Origin: Candidatus Poseidoniaceae archaeon
GTDB lineage: Archaea > Thermoplasmatota > Poseidoniia > Poseidoniales > Poseidoniaceae
Length of the DNA stretch: 18,436 nt
Assembly: GCA_022452125.1 (NCBI GenBank)
Contig: JAKURJ010000019.1
Span: 1-18,436, forward strand
Reading direction: 5' to 3'
The notes under the pieces were generated by a model. The model searched no databases, had not been told where the DNA came from, and saw only the letters and a list, made by a program, of their open reading frames with translations. Made by a program: the position numbers and the translations under genes. Numbering within the stretch: the first letter of the stretch is position 1; each line of letters begins with the position of its first letter. Below, piece by piece: positions 1 to 6,643 of this stretch.

Positions 1-476
1 GCCCTCAGTACTTTAGCTTGAGAAGAGAATAGCAAGTTATCTCCAACTATTGTTCGCATTAATGGCTTGATACCCATCGCATCTCTTGCCAAAATCAGTT
101 GACCATCGGCCCATAATGCGAAAGCAAACATCCCATCTAATTTTGAAACCCACTTTGCATGATGATTTGCATCACCCCTCCCATTGTGCAGAGACAATAC
201 AACTTCGCTGTCACCGTTGGTTGTGTACTGATACATATTGTTTCTAAGTTCTAAGTGATTGTAGATTTCACCGTTCACTACTGCTACTTTCCCAGGACCA
301 TAGAGAGGCTGAGGTGAACCCGAAATGTCGAGTATCGCTAAACGAGTATGTGCTAGACCACAGGAATCATCAGAAAAACATCCATTTCCATCTGGGCCAC
401 GATGATCCATCAAGCGGTTCATACGAGAGAATACAGTTCGGTCAGGCTGGCCGAGCATGCCGCCTATACCACACAT
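1..476 (-). CDS. asnB: Asparagine synthase (glutamine-hydrolysing), N-terminal part, cut by window edge
   Basis: The enzyme makes asparagine from aspartate, ATP and ammonia released from glutamine in the cytoplasm. Only the first ~158 residues are in the window. They are the class II glutaminase domain: the protein starts MCGIGG, so after Met removal Cys is the N-terminal nucleophile. It then shows HRGPDG, HTRLAILD, VNGEIYNH and a DGMFAFALW / LARDAMGIKPL stretch, all in family order and spacing. The synthetase domain lies beyond position 1. The start at 476 is fixed because Cys must be residue 2. A palindromic TATA-like AAGATATCTT at 501-510 lies about 25 nt upstream, so the mRNA may be leaderless or nearly so. 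Sugar-transfer or modification enzymes of the wider AsnB family share this domain, so the final product could differ from asparagine. Confidence 0.93.
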   Translation of the reverse strand, partial: MCGIGGMLGQPDRTVFSRMNRLMDHRGPDGNGCFSDDSCGLAHTRLAILDISGSPQPLYGPGKVAVVNGEIYNHLELRNNMYQYTTNGDSEVVLSLHNGRGDANHHAKWVSKLDGMFAFALWADGQLILARDAMGIKPLMRTIVGDNLLFSSQAKVLR

Positions 477-500
477 AGCAATCGCTAGACCTATTCATTC

Positions 501-510
501 AAGATATCTT
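501..510 (-). promoter_or_regulatory. TATA-like box upstream of asnB
   Basis: The perfect 10-bp palindrome AAGATATCTT is centred about 29 nt upstream of the asnB ATG (476). In archaea transcription normally begins about 25 nt after the TATA box, which would put the 5' end at or within a few bases of the start codon. This is inferred from position and composition only. Confidence 0.4.
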
Positions 511-511
511 G

Positions 512-532
512 CTTTGGTTCAAATCACCAAAG
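512..532. terminator. 7-bp perfect inverted repeat at the end of the 36-aa gene
   Basis: CTTTGGT (512-518) and ACCAAAG (526-532) form a perfect stem around a 7-nt loop. On the minus strand it overlaps the stop codon of the small membrane protein gene (524-526) and sits just ahead of the asnB promoter region. It could slow or end transcription of the upstream unit, or be a protein-binding site. No long T-tract follows, so it is not a classical archaeal terminator. Confidence 0.3.
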
Positions 533-634
533 TGGATATACGAACATGGTTACCATCAACAATACGAACGATAGTAAAAATGTCATCAGATAGGTACTCT
601 GAGGAGGGTCTGCGGAAGGAACTTCGTCACTCAT
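524..634 (-). CDS. 36-residue single-span membrane microprotein
   Basis: I do not recognise a family. The frame begins MSDEVPSADPPQST and continues with a hydrophobic segment (about residues 15-33, YLMTFLLSFVLLMVTMFVY) ending PLW and TGA. That is a short acidic, proline-containing N-terminus followed by one likely transmembrane helix. Upstream of the ATG, the minus strand reads AGGTGA then GACGCC then ATG, a six-base match to the anti-Shine-Dalgarno with ideal spacing, which supports translation. It lies 52 nt downstream of the dolichol-kinase-like gene on the same strand, so it may be the last gene of the B12 subunit-meaB cluster, and 47 nt before asnB. The clean split into a soluble head and a membrane span is hard to get by chance in a shadow frame. 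Its role is unknown; it might be a small subunit or regulator of the neighbouring membrane protein. Confidence 0.6.
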   Translation of the reverse strand: MSDEVPSADPPQSTYLMTFLLSFVLLMVTMFVYPLW

Positions 635-686
635 GGCGTCTCACCTATACATTGGCGAGGCTATACGCCATTTCAACATAATGGTT

Positions 687-1304
687 CTACATCCATGGTA
701 CAAGCATTATTGTTGCTGCTAAGGGAATCAACAGCATTGTTGCATTATCATCAATCCATCTCAATCTTGGCCATTCCGAAGCCACACAAAGTGGCCCCAT
801 AACAAGGGCCATCCAGATTGGAGTATCTAACCGGTAGAAACAAGCAACCCAAATCAGAGCGATGAAAATTGACCCCCAGAGGAATACAGATTTGGACTCG
901 AGACCTTTTCTGCGAATTTCTCCTAAGAACGGGTCGCCCAGTGACAGTGAAAGGATGAGTGGCCACACCAAATCTGGACTCTCAGGTAGAATCAAGAAAG
1001 TTAATCCAACTGCAAAACCACCCCAAGCTAATGCACTCACTTGATGAGATTCATAGTCTCTCTGGCCAAAAATTGTAATCCCTAATTTCAACCGAATCGC
1101 TTCACCAAATACCAATATTAGTGTCAATAATGAAACAACCTGAACTACAGTTATAGATAGATAATCTGCTATCTTCTCTCCAAACTCAAAATAGACAAAT
1201 GGAATAATTGACATTCCAATATGGAAACCTCTTCTAAACAGGTGCCCATACATACCGCCAACAGAGTGGTCTACCGGATCCGTGAGTTCGACTTGGTCAC
1301 TCAT
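687..1304 (-). CDS. Dolichol/phytol-kinase-like integral membrane protein (CTP-dependent polyprenol kinase family)
   Basis: A 205-residue protein with roughly six hydrophobic segments. The family phosphorylates long-chain isoprenoid alcohols, phytol or diacylglycerol, usually with CTP, at the membrane. Visible family marks are RRGFHIG (residues 24-30), GDPFLGEI (123-130) and a WIDDNATMLLIP stretch (183-194) that matches the DDN..xxP signature near the C-terminus of the SEC59/VTE5/DGK1 group. Length fits the short archaeal and bacterial members. The ATG overlaps the end of meaB by eight bases and has GAGG about 8 nt upstream, so the two are translationally coupled. The substrate cannot be told from sequence; a role in dolichol-phosphate recycling for protein N-glycosylation, or in archaeal lipid metabolism, is inference. 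Confidence 0.68.
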   Translation of the reverse strand: MSDQVELTDPVDHSVGGMYGHLFRRGFHIGMSIIPFVYFEFGEKIADYLSITVVQVVSLLTLILVFGEAIRLKLGITIFGQRDYESHQVSALAWGGFAVGLTFLILPESPDLVWPLILSLSLGDPFLGEIRRKGLESKSVFLWGSIFIALIWVACFYRLDTPIWMALVMGPLCVASEWPRLRWIDDNATMLLIPLAATIMLVPWM

Positions 1305-2121
1305 TGAGTTCCCTCAGTGCTTCATCGAGTGCTAACCCTTCTTCAGACATGCGGTCAAGAATAGCCTCGAAATGGGGATTTGAAGTGAGAGATGACTCAT
1401 GCGCCATCAGTAATTGCTGCCTACAGCGGGCACGCTTGGAAGAGGTTCTTTCTTCTAAATTGAAAATTAAATTAGACAAATCCTCCAATCCTTCTCCTGT
1501 GATTATACTTGTCTTAATGATTGGAGGAGCATCCGAAGTTAGTCCAAGTGAAACAGTTAGGTCATTGACTACTTTGTCACATCCTTCTAAGTCAGCCTTG
1601 TTTACTACAATCAAATCTGCTAATTCTAACAGCCCCGCTTTTTCGGCTTGTATCCCATCTCCTCTAGCAGGACCCTCAACTACGACTATCCGATTTGCTA
1701 TAGCTGCACAACGCATCTCTGATTGACCAGCACCCACGGTTTCAATAATTACTAAATCGAATGAATTCGACAATAAATGGCTTGCAAGGTCTCGTATTAT
1801 AGAAGGTATTGAGCCGCTAGAAGACCTAGTTGCTACGCTTCGAACATATATTGAATCAGATTTTGTTTTGTCATCTAAAACACTCAATCTTATCCTGTCA
1901 CCAAGTAATGCTCCTCCACTGAGCGGAGATGTTGGATCTACCGCTAAAACTGCAATATTTTTTGCCGGTGCAAGTCTATGTAAAATCGCATCTACAATAC
2001 AGGATTTTCCAACACCTGGTGGGCCGGTAATAGCGATAACATCTCCATCCGTAAATGTATCAACTTGCATCTCGCCATTTTCGATAGCAGATAATTGCCT
2101 AGCGAGAGTTCTGCGGTCCAA
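1297..2121 (-). CDS. meaB: MeaB/ArgK-family GTPase, methylmalonyl-CoA mutase chaperone
   Basis: This G3E-class GTPase guards methylmalonyl-CoA mutase: it gates loading of adenosylcobalamin and helps remove inactivated cofactor. The 274-residue protein shows the P-loop GPPGVGKS (33-40), the family block DPTSPLSGGALLGDR (62-76), the switch region ETVGAGQSE (127-135) and NKAD (174-177) for guanine specificity. It is somewhat shorter than E. coli ArgK (about 330 residues), and the loop after RSVATR differs from the usual Gly-rich form. The start is TTG, directly abutting the TGA of the B12 subunit (TGATTG); GGGGTGAG just upstream is a good Shine-Dalgarno site and decides this start. The neighbouring cobalamin domain identifies its client. 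Confidence 0.92.
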   Translation of the reverse strand: MDRRTLARQLSAIENGEMQVDTFTDGDVIAITGPPGVGKSCIVDAILHRLAPAKNIAVLAVDPTSPLSGGALLGDRIRLSVLDDKTKSDSIYVRSVATRSSSGSIPSIIRDLASHLLSNSFDLVIIETVGAGQSEMRCAAIANRIVVVEGPARGDGIQAEKAGLLELADLIVVNKADLEGCDKVVNDLTVSLGLTSDAPPIIKTSIITGEGLEDLSNLIFNLEERTSSKRARCRQQLLMAHESSLTSNPHFEAILDRMSEEGLALDEALRELNE

Positions 2122-2559
2122 TCACTCACCCCAGATCCAACCATTATCGGACCCTACACCACAATCTCTAGTGGATGCTTCTTCAACGAATTCTAAGACT
2201 TCAGTAGAAGGCGTTCCAGGTCCGAAGATAGCCCTTACTCCTACAGAGTAAAGAGGAGGCCTGTCTGATTCGGGAATAATTCCGCCACCAAAAACGACAA
2301 CATCATTCAGACCAGATTCTTTCAACAGATTACAAATCTTTGGGAATAGGTGGCTATGTGCACCTGAGAGAGATGACAGACCGACAAATCTTGCATCTTC
2401 ATCCATCACAGTCCTGACAATTTGCTCTGGAGTTCTACGCAGACCAGTGTAGATGACTTCATGACCACCATCTCTCAGGGCTCTTGCGACAACCTTAGCC
2501 CCACGGTCATGACCATCGAGGCCGGGTTTTGCTATGACAATGCGCTGCCTTCCGCCCAT
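2122..2559 (-). CDS. Methylmalonyl-CoA mutase, cobalamin-binding small subunit
   Basis: The B12-binding half of methylmalonyl-CoA mutase, which interconverts (R)-methylmalonyl-CoA and succinyl-CoA. In archaea this domain is often a separate polypeptide that pairs with a large catalytic subunit. With the start chosen here the protein has 145 residues. It opens MGGRQRIVIAKPGLDGHDRG, with the DxHxxG cobalamin motif (D15, H17, G20; the His replaces the lower axial ligand), followed by SSLSGAH and FGGGIIP, both normal for the fold. An earlier in-frame ATG at 2622 would add 21 residues that look unlike the family and would leave only a few dozen bases for two divergent promoters, so I prefer 2559. 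The stop codon touches the meaB start. The catalytic large subunit is not in this window. Confidence 0.88.
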   Translation of the reverse strand: MGGRQRIVIAKPGLDGHDRGAKVVARALRDGGHEVIYTGLRRTPEQIVRTVMDEDARFVGLSSLSGAHSHLFPKICNLLKESGLNDVVVFGGGIIPESDRPPLYSVGVRAIFGPGTPSTEVLEFVEEASTRDCGVGSDNGWIWGE

Positions 2560-2632
2560 GTTTGGATGTGTGCAGGAGCGTCTATGAAGTGCTTGCGGTG
2601 TAGAAATGCTCACAAAACCCATAAAGACGGTC

Positions 2633-2641
2633 TAACATATT
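2633..2641 (+). promoter_or_regulatory. TATA-like box for the carboxylase operon
   Basis: TAACATATT lies about 23 nt upstream of the ATG at 2660, the spacing expected for a leaderless archaeal transcript. No Shine-Dalgarno sequence precedes that ATG, which fits a leaderless mRNA. Evidence is positional only. Confidence 0.4.
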
Positions 2642-2659
2642 CTCCGTTTGGCGAAAGAC

Positions 2660-4213
2660 ATGGTAGGTACCGAAGATAGACTGAGGGACCTGCGAGCAAG
2701 AAAGGCTCGTGTGGAAGCTGGAGGAGGCCAAGCAAGGGTCGATGCGCAACACAACCGCGGTAAAATGACTGCAAGAGAGCGCCTTGAAATGCTTCTAGAC
2801 GAAGGTTCATTCCAAGAGATAGATGCTCTGGTTGAACACAGATGCCGTGACTTTGACATGGATAAAAATGTCATTCCTGGTGACGGAGTGGTAACTGGCC
2901 ATGGTACAATCAATGGCAGAGAGATTTTCGCATTCGCTCAAGATTTCACGGTGTATGGAGGAAGCCTCGGAGAGATGCACGGTCTGAAAATCTGCAAGGT
3001 ACTCGATATGGCATTGAAAACAGGTCGGCCGGTCATCGGGCTAAACGACAGCGGAGGAGCCAGAATCCAAGAAGGAGTTGCCAGCCTTGGTTCATATGCT
3101 GAAATATTCTTCAGAAATGTAAGAGCAAGTGGAGTTGTTCCTCAAATTAGCGTTATTATGGGACCATGCGCCGGAGGAGCTGTTTACTCTCCAGCAATTA
3201 CTGACTTTGTAATCATGGTTGACAAGACTGCACACATGTTCATCACAGGACCTGAGGTCATTAAGACTGTAACAAACGAAGAGGTGTCATTCGAAGACTT
3301 GGGCGGCGCCAGCACTCACGGAAGTAAGTCAGGGGTCTCACACTTCACTGCAGAAGATGACCAAGGAGCAATTGATTTGGCGAGAGAACTTGTCGACCTT
3401 CTTCCAGCAAATAACATGGAAAAGCCCCCACTGAAGAAGACCAGTGATTCACCAACAAGAATTTGTGAGAACCTAGATTCAATAGTTCCAGAAGATCCAA
3501 CAAAACCGTATGATGTAAAGGATGTAATTACAGAAATTCTTGACGATGGAGGATTCCTAGAGGTTCAAGAAAATTGGGCTGGAAATATTGTCGTTGGATT
3601 CGGCCACCTAAATGGATCAACCGTAGGTGTAGTAGCTAACCAGCCAAAGATTCTGGCGGGGTGCTTGGACATAGATGCAAGTGACAAGGCTGCTAGATTC
3701 GTAAGGTTCTGTGATGCCTTCAACATCCCACTAATCACACTAGAAGATGTACCAGGATTCTTGCCGGGAACAAACCAGGAATGGGGTGGGATTATTCGCC
3801 ATGGCGCCAAACTACTGTATGCTTATGCTGAAGCAACTGTTCCAAAACTAACGGTTATCCTAAGGAAGGCGTATGGAGGTGCATACGATGTTATGTCTTC
3901 AAAACACATTAGAGGCGATTACAATGTTGCTTGGCCTAGTGCTGAGTTGGCGGTAATGGGCGCAGAGGGTGCGGTGCAAATTATCCATAGAAGAAGATTG
4001 CAAAGCGCACGTGACCCTGAGGGAGAGAGAGTTAGGTTAATCGAAGATTTTGAAGAGAAGTTTGCGAACCCGTACAAGGCTGCAGCGCTTGGGTATCTCG
4101 ATGATGTAATAGAACCAAATCAAACTCGTGAAAGATTATGCAAAGCATTAGGCATGCTACTTGACAAAGAAGAAATGCGCCCTGCTAGAAAGCATGGCAA
4201 TATACCGTTGTGA
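2660..4213 (+). CDS. pccB: Acyl-CoA (propionyl-CoA) carboxylase, carboxyltransferase beta subunit
   Basis: It moves the carboxyl group from carboxy-biotin to propionyl-CoA (or acetyl-CoA), giving methylmalonyl-CoA. The 517-residue protein has both crotonase-like halves of the family: GKMTARERLEMLLDEGSF near the N-terminus, SGGARIQEGVASLGSYAEIF and GPCAGGAVYSPAITDF in the N-half, then GFLPGTNQEWGGIIRHGAKL, RKAYGGAYDVMSSKHIRGD and WPSAELAVMGAEGAVQII in the C-half. The Asp in GGAYDVM matches the residue that marks propionyl-CoA preference in the Streptomyces enzyme (D422 of PccB, where the acetyl-CoA form has Ile), so propionyl-CoA is the likelier substrate. A TTG at 2648 could add four residues. 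It leads a four-gene operon and diverges from the mutase B12 subunit and meaB, consistent with one propionate pathway. Confidence 0.95.
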   Translation: MVGTEDRLRDLRARKARVEAGGGQARVDAQHNRGKMTARERLEMLLDEGSFQEIDALVEHRCRDFDMDKNVIPGDGVVTGHGTINGREIFAFAQDFTVYGGSLGEMHGLKICKVLDMALKTGRPVIGLNDSGGARIQEGVASLGSYAEIFFRNVRASGVVPQISVIMGPCAGGAVYSPAITDFVIMVDKTAHMFITGPEVIKTVTNEEVSFEDLGGASTHGSKSGVSHFTAEDDQGAIDLARELVDLLPANNMEKPPLKKTSDSPTRICENLDSIVPEDPTKPYDVKDVITEILDDGGFLEVQENWAGNIVVGFGHLNGSTVGVVANQPKILAGCLDIDASDKAARFVRFCDAFNIPLITLEDVPGFLPGTNQEWGGIIRHGAKLLYAYAEATVPKLTVILRKAYGGAYDVMSSKHIRGDYNVAWPSAELAVMGAEGAVQIIHRRRLQSARDPEGERVRLIEDFEEKFANPYKAAALGYLDDVIEPNQTRERLCKALGMLLDKEEMRPARKHGNIPL

Positions 4214-4407
4214 GTGATATTATGGCTGAAATTGAAACACTTCGAATGGCTGCAATAGCAGCAGTATTGGCTGCATCATCCAGCCGTGATGATCCATCAC
4301 AATCTGGCAGAAATCTTGGTGAAGCATGGGCCCAAGACCATCGCAGGATGAATATGGGAATGTCTTCTCTCATGCATCAAAGGAGCTCCCGCTCCCCGTG
4401 GAGGTGA
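4210..4407 (+). CDS. Small accessory subunit of the acyl-CoA carboxylase (epsilon/PccX-like candidate)
   Basis: A 65-residue protein between the carboxyltransferase and biotin-carrier genes. It opens with a short hydrophobic/Ala-rich helix (ETLRMAAIAAVLAA), followed by a polar linker and a conserved-looking EAWAQDHRRMNMG segment and a basic tail ending SPWR. This order (Ala-rich helix, linker, Trp plus arginines) resembles the small epsilon subunits of actinobacterial acyl-CoA carboxylases, and its place matches the small third subunit PccX of haloarchaeal propionyl-CoA carboxylase; similarity is by pattern only. The GTG start overlaps the pccB stop (GTGA); an ATG at 4222 is an alternative. 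Its last codons, TGG AGG TGA, double as the Shine-Dalgarno site of the next gene. OadG-like decarboxylase subunits are an alternative, but the hydrophobic part is short for a membrane span. Confidence 0.65.
   Translation: MSDIMAEIETLRMAAIAAVLAASSSRDDPSQSGRNLGEAWAQDHRRMNMGMSSLMHQRSSRSPWR
4400..4407 (+). promoter_or_regulatory. Strong Shine-Dalgarno site for the biotin carrier gene
   Basis: GGAGGTGA is an eight-base match to the anti-Shine-Dalgarno, four bases before the ATG at 4412. It is made from the last sense codons and stop of the preceding small gene, so the two are translationally linked. Confidence 0.75.
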
Positions 4408-4411
4408 AGAA

Positions 4412-4819
4412 ATGGGTGATATTCGTAAAGTGATAGTTAACGGTGAAGAGTTCGAAGTTGAACTTGAACAAGACGGTGAAAATTGGACTGCAACGGTTGG
4501 AGGTCAAACCTTCGAAATCAAAGTTCCAGATGCAGGACCTGCTCCCAAGCAGAGAAGAACTAGCGGTGGCAAGTCGAAGAAATCTGGTAAAGTTAGTGCG
4601 AACATCCCAGGAAAGGTCGTGACTGTCGAGGTCTCTTTGGGAGATGTAGTCCAAGAGGGGCAAGTGGTAATGATTCTTGAAGCGATGAAAATGCAAAACG
4701 AGATTCAGGCCCCAGTAGGAGGGACTGTGACGGAGATTCATTGTGAGGAAGGACAATCAATCGAGGCAAATGTTCCTCTCTTGGTAATTACCCCTCCTGA
4801 AACAGCAGAAGATGACTAA
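4412..4819 (+). CDS. Biotin carboxyl carrier protein of the acyl-CoA carboxylase
   Basis: Carries the biotin arm between the biotin carboxylase and carboxyltransferase active sites. The 135-residue protein has an N-terminal beta-rich stretch (residues 1-40, with GEEFEVELEQDG and GQTFEIKVP), a basic flexible linker (about 42-60, rich in Lys, Ser, Gly) and a biotinyl/lipoyl domain (about 61-127) with EAMKM at 90-94; Lys93 is the biotinylation site. Pro-Gly in ANIPGKVV and the APVGG turn are typical. It is a stand-alone carrier, not fused to a biotin carboxylase, and no biotin carboxylase gene is in the window. The start is set by the strong Shine-Dalgarno site at 4400-4407. Confidence 0.93.
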   Translation: MGDIRKVIVNGEEFEVELEQDGENWTATVGGQTFEIKVPDAGPAPKQRRTSGGKSKKSGKVSANIPGKVVTVEVSLGDVVQEGQVVMILEAMKMQNEIQAPVGGTVTEIHCEEGQSIEANVPLLVITPPETAEDD

Positions 4820-5102
4820 AAAATTACAATCATTAAAGCAGGGCGAGAGATTAGGTGAAGACATGGGAGAAGAGGCCGTTTGTGATTATCCAGGTTGTGG
4901 AGCTGCTGGAGTGATCATTTCTCGACTTTCTCCGGAGGGCTACCTAGTTGCCACAGGAAAGAAGGCTTACTCTTTCCGAGAAGCATATCGTCGATTCCAT
5001 TATTGTGCAAAACACCACGAAGAACTGATGGGTGGAGTTTGGTCTAGAGTTCGCAAGCCTGACGACAAAAAAGACGGGCACGTTGCTCCAACCGCAATCT
5101 GA
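4812..5102 (+). CDS. Small Cys/His protein, probable zinc-binding, last gene of the carboxylase operon
   Basis: A 96-residue protein of no recognised family. It contains C24-x4-C29 (CDYPGC) and, 33 residues later, HYC at 63-65 followed by KHHEELM (H68, H69), a spacing consistent with one structural zinc site (two Cys plus Cys/His). Between the pairs lies a beta-like segment (GVIISRLSPEGYLVATG). The ATG overlaps the end of the biotin-carrier gene by eight bases (translational coupling); Met18, just before the first Cys, is a possible later start. Co-transcription suggests a role tied to the carboxylase, such as assembly or regulation, but nothing in the sequence shows which. Confidence 0.75.
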   Translation: MTKKLQSLKQGERLGEDMGEEAVCDYPGCGAAGVIISRLSPEGYLVATGKKAYSFREAYRRFHYCAKHHEELMGGVWSRVRKPDDKKDGHVAPTAI

Positions 5103-5203
5103 TTTGGCTAGCATGAGAAGAACTCCATATAGTTCAACCTTGTTCTAGCATAATGCTTGCGCTAATCTTGAGCGACTTATTCCAATATTCATTATTCTAA
5201 ATA

Positions 5204-6565
5204 TCAGATTACACCTTGAGCCATCATTGCTTCAGCAACCTTGAGGAAGCCCGCTACGTTAGCTCCGAAGACATAGTCTCCATCTCGGCCATACTCCTTT
5301 GCAGTTGAGTATGCCTGCTCGTGGATTGACACCATGATGTCATCAAGCCTCTTGTCGACTTCTTCACGAGTCCATGATAGGCGCAGTGAGTTTTGGCTCA
5401 TCTCAAGACCAGAAGTCGCTACACCACCTGCATTGCTAGCCTTTCCTGGTGCGAAGAGAACCCCGCCTTCTTGGAAGACTGCAACAGCTTCAGGAGTACA
5501 TGGCATGTTAGCTCCTTCAGCAACTGCAATTACTTTGTTAGCGACTAACATCTTTGCTTCTTCGCCGTTCAATTCGTTCTGAGTTGCACATGGAAGAGCA
5601 ACATCGACATTTACTCCCCATAGGCCATTAAGAGAAGGCTCAGGCTCAGACTTGGTGAATGTCACCCCGTCGAACTGTGCAGCGTATTCGCTGATTCTTC
5701 CACGGCGGTTGTTTTTAAGATCCATAATCCAAGCAAGTTTCTCTCTATCAATTCCTGCAGGGTCGTGAATCCAACCTGAGGAATCAGACATTGTTACTGG
5801 CTTTCCACCAAGGTCGAGTACCTTCTCACAAGCGAATTGTGCTACATTTCCACTTCCGCTGATTGAAACCGTTGCGCCTTCAAAGGACTTACCTTGTGCC
5901 CCTAGCATCTCGCGTGCGAAGTAAACTAGACCATATCCAGTTGCTTCTGGGCGAATCAGTGAACCACCGTATGAAAGGCCCTTACCGGTTAGAACACCAG
6001 CCTGGAAATCGTTCTGTAATTTCTTATACATTCCAAACATGTAACCGATTTCTCTTCCACCAACACCTATATCTCCAGCAGGAACGTCACAGTTGTGACC
6101 AATGTGTCTCCACAATTCCATCATGAATGATTGGCAGAATCTCATGACTTCAGCATCGGACTTACCCTTGGGGTTGAAATCGGAACCACCCTTTCCTCCA
6201 CCCATAGGTAGAGTAGTTAGGCTGTTCTTGAATACCTGCTCGAAAGCTAAGAACTTCAGAATTGATGCGTTAACTGATGGATGGAATCTTAATCCACCCT
6301 TGTAAGGACCAATTGCACCATTGAATTGAATACGGAAACCACGATTAGTATGAGTAACTCCGTTGTCATCTACCCATGGTACACGGAAATGAATCAATCT
6401 CTCAGGTTCAACGATTCTCTCAACGATTCCTGCTTCAACGAACTCAGGATGGCGCTCTAAAACAGGTTCTAGGGATTCCAAAACTTCCCATACTGCTTGA
6501 TGGAATTCTGGTTGATCTGGATCGCGACTCTTTACTTTCTCAAATACATCATGAACAACGCTCAT
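5204..6565 (-). CDS. gdhA: NADP-type glutamate dehydrogenase
   Basis: Converts 2-oxoglutarate plus ammonium to glutamate in the cytoplasm, linking carbon and nitrogen metabolism. The 453-residue protein follows E. coli GdhA nearly end to end: ERIVEPERLIHFRVPWVDD, GPYKGGLRFHPSVN, catalytic Lys125 in PMGGGKGGSDF, Asp165 in PAGDIGVGGREIGYM, the Rossmann turn SGSGNVAQ, CATQNEL, EGANMP and APGKASNAGGVATSG. The SDSSG after the second Rossmann strand is the same as in the NADP enzyme. I chose ATG 6565 because the E. coli alignment starts there and AGGTG lies about 5 nt upstream; an earlier ATG at 6604 adds 13 unrelated residues and reads through the promoter region. The high similarity to the bacterial hexameric form, rather than the usual archaeal GDH, suggests ancient transfer from bacteria. 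Confidence 0.96.
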   Translation of the reverse strand: MSVVHDVFEKVKSRDPDQPEFHQAVWEVLESLEPVLERHPEFVEAGIVERIVEPERLIHFRVPWVDDNGVTHTNRGFRIQFNGAIGPYKGGLRFHPSVNASILKFLAFEQVFKNSLTTLPMGGGKGGSDFNPKGKSDAEVMRFCQSFMMELWRHIGHNCDVPAGDIGVGGREIGYMFGMYKKLQNDFQAGVLTGKGLSYGGSLIRPEATGYGLVYFAREMLGAQGKSFEGATVSISGSGNVAQFACEKVLDLGGKPVTMSDSSGWIHDPAGIDREKLAWIMDLKNNRRGRISEYAAQFDGVTFTKSEPEPSLNGLWGVNVDVALPCATQNELNGEEAKMLVANKVIAVAEGANMPCTPEAVAVFQEGGVLFAPGKASNAGGVATSGLEMSQNSLRLSWTREEVDKRLDDIMVSIHEQAYSTAKEYGRDGDYVFGANVAGFLKVAEAMMAQGVI

Positions 6566-6578
6566 TATAACACCTAAA

Positions 6579-6593
6579 AACACAACTTGTGTT
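6579..6593. promoter_or_regulatory. Palindromic operator candidate upstream of gdhA
   Basis: AACACAA-C-TTGTGTT is a perfect 7-bp dyad with a one-base centre, 14-28 nt upstream of the gdhA ATG. On the minus strand a TATA-like CTTTAATTGG lies at 6601-6610, so the dyad falls where transcription would start. That position suits a repressor site. A regulator of nitrogen or amino-acid metabolism, for example of the Lrp/AsnC type, is inference. Confidence 0.5.
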
Positions 6594-6600
6594 AGCCGGC

Positions 6601-6610
6601 CCAATTAAAG
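6601..6610 (-). promoter_or_regulatory. TATA-like element of gdhA
   Basis: On the minus strand this reads CTTTAATTGG, about 40 nt upstream of the gdhA start. Transcription would begin near 6580, inside the palindrome at 6579-6593, leaving a leader of about 15 nt that carries the AGGTG ribosome site. Confidence 0.35.
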
Positions 6611-6643
6611 ACCCTTTACAAGCGTTGCCACAACTAGAGCAAC

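Noticed and set aside
511..533. tRNA T-arm, from GGTTCAAATC
   Set aside because: The second base pair of the T stem is mismatched and no D arm, anticodon arm or acceptor stem can be found around it; the sequence is better explained as an inverted repeat.
457..681. Plus-strand 74-residue frame
   Set aside because: It lies antisense to the asnB start and the 36-residue membrane protein, which has the better ribosome site and composition; the frame itself shows no domain.
5103..5203. Gene or clear terminator in the gap between the Cys/His gene and gdhA
   Set aside because: Only a short AGCATAATGCT dyad and scattered AT-rich sequence are visible; no frame, strong stem or T-tract supports a feature.
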